64,000 nucleotides of DNA from Chryseobacterium sp. LAM-KRS1. GTDB lineage: Bacteria > Bacteroidota > Bacteroidia > Flavobacteriales > Weeksellaceae. The notes below the pieces were generated by a model. It was not told where the DNA came from. It ran no database searches and worked only from the letters and a program-made list of their open reading frames with translations. Below, piece by piece: positions 41,398 through 48,381 of this stretch. The stretch spans positions 248,001 to 312,000 of the forward strand of contig NZ_JAAOIZ010000003.1 of NCBI RefSeq assembly GCF_013184525.1. The letters are read 5' to 3'. Position 1 is the first letter of the stretch. Every line of letters starts with the position of its first letter. A program made the position numbers and the translations under genes.

Positions 41398-42387
41398 TCA
41401 GCTCACCAATAAACTGCATCCCCTGATATCTGAATGATCTATCCTTCCGAGGATCTGAAATTTATTTTTCGGAAGCATCTTACCCAAATCCTGAGTCGCA
41501 ATAAAGGAGCAGGAATGAAAATTCGCCAAATCGATAATATTTACAGCACCTGTTCTTCCTTCTTTTTCATAGGTTAAAGGGTCTTCAGCATTTCTCACCA
41601 ACACCCTCATCCATTTCGGACATTCATACTCGTTATTTCCTAAAGAGTACGCTTGTGATAAAAGTTCTGTCATAGAATACTCGGAATATATGGCATTGGT
41701 GTTAAAACCTTTTTGTAAAATCACCAACAGTTCATCTTTTGTCATTTCTTCTTTACGTCCCTTCATTCCTCCTGTCTCAATTATTATAAGATTTTTAGAA
41801 AAACCAATCGGCTCATCACCTCTTTGGGAGGCACAAAAATCCAGAAAATCTAAAAGCGCAAAAGAAACCCCGAAAAGAATTACTTTTTTACCCTTCAGAA
41901 TTTTTAAAAGTTCAAATAAATCAGCATGATTGTATAAAAAATATCCGTTTTCAGACTGGGCAGAAACATTCATTAAGTAATCCACCATATAAATCAGAGA
42001 AGAATTTTTCTTTTCCAGGTAGCTCGGAAGAAGGCCAAGAAATATAAAATCTTCAGGTTTTCCGATAAACTGTTCAAAACTCTTATAAATACTTTCCCTA
42101 TACAGATTTTCATTAGCAATGAAATGTTTTGACAAATTCATCTGCGTGGTTCCGGAGCTTTGAAAATACAGATCAGCGACTACTCTTTTGTCGAGGATCT
42201 GATGATTTTTAAACATCTCAATGGGCAAAAATGGAATTTTTGTCACTGTGTCAACAGTGTCAGGATCAATTTTCAGGTAATCTACAAATTTCCTGTATAC
42301 ATCAACATTTTCATATTGATAGCGAAATGTTTTTAATGAAGCATTTAAAAAATCCTGTTCAGTTCGTATGTTGAATATATTTTCCAA
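41398..42387 (-). CDS. LuxE-like acyl-protein synthetase/acyl-AMP-forming protein
   Basis: 329 residues. It resembles LuxE and other short adenylating acyl-protein synthetases: DLYFQSSGTTQMNLSKHFIA holds the SSGTT phosphate loop, followed by an IFLGLLPSYLE segment, IIIETGGMKGRKEEMTKDEL (GGxKG(R)) and the AMP-site YSEYSMTELLSQAYS. Length is near that of LuxE (about 370). The usual luminescence partners luxC and luxD are not next to it. It could activate a fatty acid for a carrier or for reduction, perhaps in surface glycolipid or flexirubin-type metabolism (inference). Confidence 0.75.
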   Translation of the reverse strand: MENIFNIRTEQDFLNASLKTFRYQYENVDVYRKFVDYLKIDPDTVDTVTKIPFLPIEMFKNHQILDKRVVADLYFQSSGTTQMNLSKHFIANENLYRESIYKSFEQFIGKPEDFIFLGLLPSYLEKKNSSLIYMVDYLMNVSAQSENGYFLYNHADLFELLKILKGKKVILFGVSFALLDFLDFCASQRGDEPIGFSKNLIIIETGGMKGRKEEMTKDELLVILQKGFNTNAIYSEYSMTELLSQAYSLGNNEYECPKWMRVLVRNAEDPLTYEKEGRTGAVNIIDLANFHSCSFIATQDLGKMLPKNKFQILGRIDHSDIRGCSLLVS

Positions 42388-42550
42388 TTTTCTAAATTTT
42401 TAACATTCTTTTGATCTCATTTTTAACCGGTTATCCTTACAACATTCTTTTTTAATATTTTTTTAATATAAATTGAAATTTTTGGTCAAATTCTTGCAAT
42501 ACTATTTTCGGAATATGGATTAAAAACAGAGTGAATTTATTCATTCGAAG

Positions 42551-42579
42551 ATTACCTCTTTTAGAGGTAATTTTTTTTT
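42551..42579 (+). terminator. Terminator-like hairpin with T-run on the plus strand
   Basis: ATTACCTC / GAGGTAAT stem and nine T (42571-42579) on the plus strand, overlapping the last codons of lpxH. No plus-strand gene precedes it within 170 bases. It could end an unseen small RNA or simply serve lpxH in the other direction, where the tail is poor. Confidence 0.4.
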
Positions 42580-43352
42580 GCCTTATCATCAAAAGTTTTT
42601 AATTCAAAATCTTTTTCAAAAACCCCGTAGGTAAAGTAAGAAATCCAATCTCCGAGATTGATGTATTTAGCTTTATGTTCGAGATCTAAAACCATGGGAA
42701 GGTGACGATGTCCATAAATGAAATAATCAATTTTCTCAGTTTTCAATTTTTCTTTTGAATAGATGATCAGAAACTCTTTATCCTCTCCTAAAAACGCTTT
42801 ATCCTCTTCACCGGAAATCATTTTATTTTTCTGGGAAAGATATAATGCAATCTTCATGGCAATATCAGGATGAAGCCATTTAAAAGCCCATTGTGCAATA
42901 GGATTGGTGAATAACTTTTTCATTCTTTTATATCCTTTATCCCCCGGACCCAAACCATCTCCATGGGCAAGAAGGAACTGCTTGCCACCCATTTCAAAAT
43001 ATTGCCTCTTATAGAATACAGTACATCCGATTTCCTCTTCCAGATAATCTTTCATCCATAAATCATGATTTCCCACAAAGAAGTAAACATGAATCCCACG
43101 ATCCTTCAGTTCAGCAATTTTTCCTAATACACGAACGTATCCTTTGGGAATAACATATTTCCATTCATGCCAGAAGTCAAAAAGGTCACCCATTAAAAAT
43201 AAAACCTGAGCATCTTCCTTTATCTCATCCATCCAGCGTATAAACTTCTCCTCACGAACCTTGCTTTGTTTAGGATCAGGAGCGCCAAAATGCTGGTCGG
43301 ATGCAAAATATACTTTTTTTCTAGGTTGTAAATTGATGGTTGTCTTTAGCAC
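42561..43352 (-). CDS. lpxH: UDP-2,3-diacylglucosamine diphosphatase (LpxH family)
   Basis: 263 residues. A metallophosphatase with all motifs: YFASDQHFGAP (D-x-H), LFLMGDLFDFW (GDxxD), YFFVGNHDLWM (GNHD), LAHGDGLGPGD (GH/HGD) and YFIYGHRHLPM (GHxH). It hydrolyses UDP-2,3-diacylglucosamine to lipid X in lipid A synthesis, at the inner face of the cytoplasmic membrane. The gene begins 25 bases from queD's end. It matches the Bacteroidota LpxH type, slightly longer than E. coli's. Confidence 0.92.
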   Translation of the reverse strand: MLKTTINLQPRKKVYFASDQHFGAPDPKQSKVREEKFIRWMDEIKEDAQVLFLMGDLFDFWHEWKYVIPKGYVRVLGKIAELKDRGIHVYFFVGNHDLWMKDYLEEEIGCTVFYKRQYFEMGGKQFLLAHGDGLGPGDKGYKRMKKLFTNPIAQWAFKWLHPDIAMKIALYLSQKNKMISGEEDKAFLGEDKEFLIIYSKEKLKTEKIDYFIYGHRHLPMVLDLEHKAKYINLGDWISYFTYGVFEKDFELKTFDDKAKKNYL

Positions 43353-43377
43353 CGGTTGAGTTTTTTATTGAATACAA

Positions 43378-43824
43378 TTATACATTATCTTCTGCAAACC
43401 ATTCCCCGTAAGAGTTTTCAGTTTCATGAAGTTTAAGATAAGCTAAAGAAACCTCAGCAGGAAGCTTAGATTTTATTTTAGCAGCGATAGCATACAGCAT
43501 ATTTTCGCATGTAGGCTGGAAATTACAATAGATTACTTTATGCCCTCTTTCTTCAAGATCTTCACCCAGTTCCTTATGCGGCGATAATCCGTTGATCAAT
43601 ACTGCATGATCCCAAACATCTACAATTTCAGATTTTACGATACTTTTAATATCACCAAAATCCACTACCATCCCATTTTTAGGGTTTTCCAAATCATTAA
43701 TAGGCTTTCCTTTCACTGTTACAAACAGCTTATAGGAATGTCCATGCATATTTTTACACTTTCCATCGTAATTATACAGCACATGTGCTGTTTCGAATGT
43801 AAAAATTTTTGTAATACGTATCAT
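43378..43824 (-). CDS. queD: 6-carboxytetrahydropterin synthase (QueD/PTPS family)
   Basis: 148 residues from the ATG at 43824; the upstream ATG at 43878 lies before the promoter. It opens IRITKIFTFETAHVLYN (zinc His), then CKNMHGHSYKLFVTVKG (two more zinc His and the Cys that acts as base), and ends KLHETENSYGEWF with the pterin-binding Glu. It converts 7,8-dihydroneopterin triphosphate to 6-carboxytetrahydropterin for queuosine synthesis; a PTPS role is a less likely alternative. It lies between lpxH and a thioesterase gene on the same strand. Its -7 element is four bases from ATG. Confidence 0.9.
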   Translation of the reverse strand: MIRITKIFTFETAHVLYNYDGKCKNMHGHSYKLFVTVKGKPINDLENPKNGMVVDFGDIKSIVKSEIVDVWDHAVLINGLSPHKELGEDLEERGHKVIYCNFQPTCENMLYAIAAKIKSKLPAEVSLAYLKLHETENSYGEWFAEDNV

Positions 43825-43828
43825 GATG

Positions 43829-43836
43829 CAAAGATA
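43829..43836 (-). promoter_or_regulatory. -7 promoter element four bases before queD ATG
   Basis: Minus-strand TATCTTTG, CATC, ATG (43824). It excludes the longer start at 43878. Confidence 0.5.
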
Positions 43837-43896
43837 AGGAATTTGGGCTGAGTATGGGCCACATGCCAAGGAGTACAATCAAATGAACGGTGATAT

Positions 43897-44280
43897 TTAA
43901 ATCTTCTCAAGCCAATCACTTTTCAGCCTTTGAATCCTTTGTGTTTTAGAATCAATAAGAACCCAAAGTGTTAATGAATCTACCACAAGCTCTCCATTAC
44001 AATAAAATTCAACTTTCCTGGGTTGCCTGATTCCTTCAGGATTTTTAGGATATGTTTTTACTATAATAATATCATTCAGATATACTTGCTTTTTGTATTG
44101 GATATGATGATCAAGCAGCATCCAGATATCTTCAGGGTATTCAGTTAAATGCTTTACAGAATCCCAATGTTCGGTTGCAATTTCCTCTACCCAACTCACA
44201 TATTGTACATTATTGACATGCTTATTCTGATCTATATTTTCTTCTGTTACCTTGATCTGCTTTTCATACACTAGACTCAT
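43897..44280 (-). CDS. Acyl-CoA thioesterase, YbgC/4HBT hot-dog family
   Basis: 127 residues, one hot-dog domain. It has the helix motif ENIDQNKHVNNVQYVSWVEE, with the Asp-x-Asn-x-His-x-Asn pattern of 4-hydroxybenzoyl-CoA thioesterase relatives, followed by VYLNDIIIVKTYPKN and VDSLTLWVLIDSKTQRIQRL. It hydrolyses a CoA thioester in the cytosol. The substrate is unknown. A -7 element lies 18 bases upstream, so it has its own promoter. Confidence 0.88.
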   Translation of the reverse strand: MSLVYEKQIKVTEENIDQNKHVNNVQYVSWVEEIATEHWDSVKHLTEYPEDIWMLLDHHIQYKKQVYLNDIIIVKTYPKNPEGIRQPRKVEFYCNGELVVDSLTLWVLIDSKTQRIQRLKSDWLEKI

Positions 44281-44298
44281 CTCTCTTCAAAATTTATC

Positions 44299-44306
44299 CA
44301 AAAATA
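44299..44306 (-). promoter_or_regulatory. -7 promoter element of the thioesterase gene
   Basis: TATTTTTG on the minus strand, 18 bases upstream of the ATG at 44280. Confidence 0.5.
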
Positions 44307-44329
44307 AGGCATAAAAAATAAAATCTGCC

Positions 44330-44355
44330 AAAACAGGAAATACCTTTCCTGTTTT
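44330..44355. terminator. Inverted repeat AAAACAGGAAA / TTTCCTGTTTT
   Basis: Perfect 11-bp stem with a 4-base loop, between OmpH and the thioesterase gene; T-rich flank on the plus strand, A-rich on the other. It is the second of two hairpins beyond the OmpH stop. Confidence 0.6.
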
Positions 44356-44380
44356 ATTATTTTAATTTGATCAAAAAAAA

Positions 44381-44404
44381 CAGAATCGAATAAATCCGAT
44401 TCTG
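44381..44404 (-). terminator. Terminator of the OmpH gene
   Basis: CAGAATCG / CGATTCTG stem followed by a run of eight T on the minus strand, about 25 bases after the stop at 44430. Confidence 0.85.
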
Positions 44405-44429
44405 CTTTTATATTATAACTTAAAAGTTT

Positions 44430-45005
44430 TTACTTAGTTTTTGCAGCCGGTTTAGTGGCTGTTGCAGTAGCTCCCAGTTTGGTTTTTACAGCCGGTGTAA
44501 TATCCTCGCTTCCGTCTGTATATACCAGATTGTTGGCTCCCTGCGCTGATGAAGTATCAAATACATAGCTCAGATTTCTTTCTTTTGCTACAGCAGAAAT
44601 CGCATTTTGGATTTTTTGCTGTACCGGAGTAAATAACTCGGTCTGTTTAGCAGAAACCTCCTTCGCCGCCTGACCTCTGGCATCTTCTATCTTTTTACCT
44701 AATGTCTGTAATTCTGTTTGTGCAGCCATCAGCTCTTTGGTAACAGCCTCTTTATTGGCTTCACTCAATGTCTTCTCTTTATCTTGAGCTGCCTTAAGTC
44801 TGGTTTGATATTCTGTGATCAACTTCTCAATTTCAGCCTGCTTGGTTTTAGTCAGGTTATCAATAGTAGAGGTTACCGTTTTCACCTCAGACATACTTGC
44901 AAAAATATCATCAGAGTTTACATGGCCAATCTTCTGTTGAGCGTGAGCAGCGTTAGCCGTTAGCGTAAGTCCTGCTGCAATAAAAAGCACTTTAATTAAC
45001 TTCAT
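44430..45005 (-). CDS. OmpH/Skp-family periplasmic chaperone
   Basis: 191 residues from the ATG at 45005 (the upstream ATG at 45032 lies before the signal peptide). The signal peptide LIKVLFIAAGLTLTANAAHA is followed by QKIGHVNSDDIFASMSEVK, the standard start of OmpH. A long coiled coil (KQAEIEKLITEYQTRLKAAQ, then KELMAAQTELQTLGKKIED) makes the tentacle of the Skp trimer, and the end LSYVFDTSSAQGANNLVYTDG is typical of the Bacteroidota type. It holds unfolded outer-membrane proteins in the periplasm. It is monocistronic with a double terminator. Confidence 0.92.
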   Translation of the reverse strand: MKLIKVLFIAAGLTLTANAAHAQQKIGHVNSDDIFASMSEVKTVTSTIDNLTKTKQAEIEKLITEYQTRLKAAQDKEKTLSEANKEAVTKELMAAQTELQTLGKKIEDARGQAAKEVSAKQTELFTPVQQKIQNAISAVAKERNLSYVFDTSSAQGANNLVYTDGSEDITPAVKTKLGATATATKPAAKTK

Positions 45006-45137
45006 TTTCTTATTAAATTGTTTGAAAAACACTATTTTTAGTTTTCAAATATAATACAAATTTTCATTAGTTTTTTAAACCTTTATTCCCGTACAAAAGC
45101 CTGCAAACCTGAGAATATTTAATTTCTTCATCGCAAA

Positions 45138-45165
45138 AAATCCTTCCCAACATGGAGAAGGATTT
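45138..45165 (-). terminator. Terminator of aceA
   Basis: Minus strand: AAATCCTTC / GAAGGATTT stem with a T-run, 36 bases after the aceA stop. Confidence 0.75.
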
Positions 45166-45200
45166 CAAACAATATGTATAATGTGGAAAAAACTTACTTT

Positions 45201-46481
45201 TTAATGAAACTGTGCTATTTCAGTAGAGTCTTTCATGGCGACAGTTGCTGAAGAACCACTTGTTACCACATTCTGAATCTCATCAAAATATCCGGTTCCT
45301 ACAAAAGACTGGTGTTTCACGGCCCTGAACCCTTTTTGCTGTAAAGCAAACTCACGTTCCTGTAACTCGGAATATCCAGCCATTCCTTTTTCTTTATACG
45401 CTAACGCCAGCTCAAACATTGCTGTATTGAGTGCATGGAAACCAGCCAACGTGATAAACTGGAATTTATATCCCATTTTGGCAAGCTCCTCACGGAAAGT
45501 AGTCATTTCCTCAACACTTAATTTGGCAGCCCAATTGAATGAAGGTGAACAGTTATACGCTAACATTTTTCCAGGAAACCTGGCATGGATTCCCTCAGCA
45601 AATCTTCTTGCCTGTTCCAGATCAGGATTAGACGTTTCCATCCAGATCAGATCAGCATAGGGCGCATACGATAAACCACGGTCGATTCCTTGTTCCACTC
45701 CGTTTTTCACTACATAAAATCCTTCTGAAGTCCTCTCTCCGGTCACAAATTTCTTATCTCTGTCATCAATATCTGAAGTCAGCAGGTCTGCGGCGTCAGC
45801 ATCTGTTCTTGCAATAATGACACTCGGAACCCCTGCTACATCGGCAGCTAAACGGGCAGCTACTAATTTATTGATGGCTTCCTGAGTAGGTACCAATACC
45901 TTACCTCCCAAATGTCCGCATTTCTTTGCAGAAGACAACTGGTCTTCAAAATGAACCGCTGCTGCTCCGGCCTCGATCATCTGTTTCATCAGTTCAAACG
46001 CATTCAGATTACCTCCAAATCCAGCCTCTGCATCAGCAATAATAGGAACAAGGTATTCTTTATCGCCACCTCCGTTTACAGACTGGATCTGATCCGCTCT
46101 TAACAGAGCATTATTGATTTTCTTAACTACAGAAGGAACGGAGTTCGCTGGATACAAAGATTGATCAGGATACATTTCTCCTGATAAATTCGCATCAGCA
46201 GCCACCTGCCAGCCCGAAAGGTAAATAGCCTCCAACCCGGCATCTACTTCCTGTACTGCCTGATTTCCTGTTAATGCGCCCAATCCGGCTACAAAATCCT
46301 GAGTCGTAAGCTTCTCCCAGAATTTTTTAGACATTTCAGTGGCGATCGTGTACTCGATCGTATAAGATCCTCTGAGCTTTAAAACCTCTTCAGCTGTATA
46401 AGGTCTTTGTACTCCCTTCCAACGTGGATTGTTCAGCCAATCCTGCTCTAAAGCCTGAATTTTTTCTTGTTTCGTTTTCAT
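45201..46481 (-). CDS. aceA: Isocitrate lyase
   Basis: 426 residues, typical of bacterial AceA. The active-site loop [20 protein letters not shown] is intact (Cys nucleophile), with substrate motifs TVEYTIA-like at the N-terminus, [11 protein letters not shown] and YNCSPSFNW. It splits isocitrate into succinate and glyoxylate and allows growth on acetate or fatty acids. It lies 199 bases downstream of aceB on the same strand; the gap holds no gene and no clear promoter, so it is probably part of one transcript. Confidence 0.96.
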   Translation of the reverse strand: MKTKQEKIQALEQDWLNNPRWKGVQRPYTAEEVLKLRGSYTIEYTIATEMSKKFWEKLTTQDFVAGLGALTGNQAVQEVDAGLEAIYLSGWQVAADANLSGEMYPDQSLYPANSVPSVVKKINNALLRADQIQSVNGGGDKEYLVPIIADAEAGFGGNLNAFELMKQMIEAGAAAVHFEDQLSSAKKCGHLGGKVLVPTQEAINKLVAARLAADVAGVPSVIIARTDADAADLLTSDIDDRDKKFVTGERTSEGFYVVKNGVEQGIDRGLSYAPYADLIWMETSNPDLEQARRFAEGIHARFPGKMLAYNCSPSFNWAAKLSVEEMTTFREELAKMGYKFQFITLAGFHALNTAMFELALAYKEKGMAGYSELQEREFALQQKGFRAVKHQSFVGTGYFDEIQNVVTSGSSATVAMKDSTEIAQFH

Positions 46482-46680
46482 AATATTTTGATTTGTATTT
46501 AGTTATAAATTATTTTTATAAAATTCGGAATACGAGTTCTATAGGTTTATCATTGGAATTCCATCAGCTTGACCAAAAAGAACATATTGCTCATAGATTC
46601 AATTATTTCAAAAACCAACTCGAAGTGACTATATTATCGGATTGTTACCACCAACTTTTCATTCTCAAACGCGTTGATAC

Positions 46681-48255
46681 CTAAATAAAAGGATACGCTT
46701 TCAAAGTGAGGAATTCTTCAAATTTTTCTGAGAAGATCAATTCGTTAAAAAGCTCTTTAGCCAGATTAAATTTCCCGTTTTTAAAGCGCTCTTCACCTAC
46801 ATATTTTTCAATGGTATCCATCTCTTCCCTTTCCCACTGGAGAACCATTTCTCTGGTCAGAATCCGGTCATCAATTAAAACAGCCTCATTCTTCAGCCAT
46901 TGCCAGATCTGTGTCCGTGAAATTTCTGCGGTAGCTGCATCCTCCATAAGATTATAAATAGCCGCTGCACCTATACCCATCAACCAACTTTCGAGATAAA
47001 GAATTCCTACATTAATATTTTTACGAACACCTCTTTCACTAATCTCTCCCTTAGGAATTTCCAGCAGATCACTTTCCTTGATTTGATAATCCACTTTCTT
47101 GTCAATTTGGTTTTTTGAAGGCATATATTCGTCAAAAATATCTTTAGCCAAAGAAACCAAAGCAGGATGGGCTACCCAGGTGCCATCATGCCCATTTTTT
47201 ACTTCACGCTCCTTATCTGCTTTTACTTTTTCAAAGGCAATATGATTCGCCTGATCATCATTTTTTATAGGAATCTGAGCAGCCATTCCTCCGATGGCAT
47301 GCACATTTCGTTTGTGGCAAATTTCAATCACCCTTTTGGAATAGGCAGTCATAAACGGAGAGGTCATAGTTACCTGATCACGATCCGGTATTATAAATTC
47401 AGGAAGGTTTCTGAATTTTTTAATAAATGAGAAAATATAATCCCATCGTCCGCAGTTCAATCCTGCGCTGTGTTTTTTTAGTTCATATAAAATTTCATCG
47501 ATCTGAAAAGATGCGGTGATCGTCTCTATTAAAACCGTAGCCTTAATCGTACCTCTTGGAATCTGAAGATAATTCTGGGCAAAATCAAAAACTTCATTCC
47601 ACCATCTGGCTTCTTTATAGTGTTCCAGTTTGGGAAGATAAAAGTAAGGACCACTCCCCTTTTCAAGAAGTTTTTGTGCATTCCTAAAAAAATAAATCCC
47701 AAAATCAACCAATGAACCGGAAGCCTCTTCACCGTTGATCTCGATATGCTTTTCATGAAGATGTAATCCTCTTGGACGAACTAGTAATACGGCTGTCTTT
47801 TCCTGCAATTGATATGCTTTCCCTTCTCGGGTTGTAAAATCTATACTTCTGTTAATGGCATCTGAAAGATTAATCTGCCCTTCCATGCAGTTTTTCCATG
47901 TAGGAGCATTGCTGTCCTCGAAATCTGCCATAAATGTGGATGCTCCAGAATTAAGAGCATTAATGATCATTTTACGATCTACCGGACCCGTAATTTCAAC
48001 TCTCCGGTCAAGTAAATCTTCAGGCAATGGCGAACATACCCAATCTCCATTTCTTATTTCTTCTGTCTGAGGTAAAAACCTGGGAAGATTTCTGCGATCA
48101 AAATCAAGCTGAGTTTCTTTTCTTTCTTCTAAAAGATCAAGCCTTTTAGCATTAAAGTTCTGGTGAAGTTCAATCAGAAACTCTATCAATTCGGGATTGA
48201 AAATCTCTTCAAACTGGCTTTGAGCCTTTATTCTTAATTGGGTGGTTGTTTCCAT
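46681..48255 (-). CDS. aceB: Malate synthase A
   Basis: 524 residues, the MSA length. Signature: STFMADFEDSNAPTWKNCME near residue 110, VLLVRPRGLHLHEKHIEING, CGRWDYIFSFIKKFRN, GIGAAAIYNLMEDAATAEIS and a catalytic Asp in that last part. It condenses glyoxylate with acetyl-CoA to malate, completing the glyoxylate shunt with aceA. It is divergent from the RamB-like regulator with 126 bases between the start codons. A -7 element and an inverted repeat lie in this gap. Confidence 0.96.
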   Translation of the reverse strand: METTTQLRIKAQSQFEEIFNPELIEFLIELHQNFNAKRLDLLEERKETQLDFDRRNLPRFLPQTEEIRNGDWVCSPLPEDLLDRRVEITGPVDRKMIINALNSGASTFMADFEDSNAPTWKNCMEGQINLSDAINRSIDFTTREGKAYQLQEKTAVLLVRPRGLHLHEKHIEINGEEASGSLVDFGIYFFRNAQKLLEKGSGPYFYLPKLEHYKEARWWNEVFDFAQNYLQIPRGTIKATVLIETITASFQIDEILYELKKHSAGLNCGRWDYIFSFIKKFRNLPEFIIPDRDQVTMTSPFMTAYSKRVIEICHKRNVHAIGGMAAQIPIKNDDQANHIAFEKVKADKEREVKNGHDGTWVAHPALVSLAKDIFDEYMPSKNQIDKKVDYQIKESDLLEIPKGEISERGVRKNINVGILYLESWLMGIGAAAIYNLMEDAATAEISRTQIWQWLKNEAVLIDDRILTREMVLQWEREEMDTIEKYVGEERFKNGKFNLAKELFNELIFSEKFEEFLTLKAYPFI

Positions 48256-48283
48256 AACTCATTGATTTTGTGATTTGATATTA

Positions 48284-48291
48284 CAAACATA
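48284..48291 (-). promoter_or_regulatory. -7 promoter element of aceB
   Basis: Minus-strand TATGTTTG, 28 bases upstream of the aceB ATG. The operator at 48311-48324 covers the expected -33 position. Confidence 0.55.
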
Positions 48292-48310
48292 AATAAAAAT
48301 TTTCACAATC

Positions 48311-48324
48311 AGCGAACGTTCGCT
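48311..48324. promoter_or_regulatory. Operator 1 (perfect palindrome, GCGAA-CGT-TCGC)
   Basis: AGCGAACGTTCGCT, a 14-bp perfect palindrome. It shares GCGAA-N3-TCGC with operator 2 and lies just upstream of the aceB -7 element, over its -33 region. GC-rich bases stand out in very AT-rich surroundings. Confidence 0.75.
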
Positions 48325-48345
48325 AATTATTTTTAAAAATTATTA

Positions 48346-48359
48346 TGCGAATAATCGCA
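48346..48359. promoter_or_regulatory. Operator 2 (GCGAA-TAA-TCGC)
   Basis: TGCGAATAATCGCA, inverted 5-bp arms with a 4-bp centre, the same GCGAA-N3-TCGC pattern as operator 1. It is 10 bases upstream of the regulator's -7 element, over its -33 region, so it probably mediates autoregulation. Confidence 0.75.
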
Positions 48360-48369
48360 ATCAAATATC

Positions 48370-48377
48370 TATATTTG
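48370..48377 (+). promoter_or_regulatory. -7 promoter element four bases before the RamB-like ATG
   Basis: TATATTTG, AGTA, ATG (48382); predicted leaderless mRNA. Confidence 0.55.
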
Positions 48378-48381
48378 AGTA

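Noticed and set aside
43824-43900. preQ1 riboswitch before queD
   Set aside because: The promoter element lies only four bases before the start codon, which leaves no room for an aptamer.
46482-46680. A further GCGAA-N3-TCGC operator directly upstream of aceA
   Set aside because: No such repeat exists in this gap; aceA is more simply explained as read through from aceB.
46493-46684. A 63-codon open frame in the gap between aceA and aceB
   Set aside because: The gap carries no promoter element, the frame has no recognisable domain and runs across the aceB stop codon.
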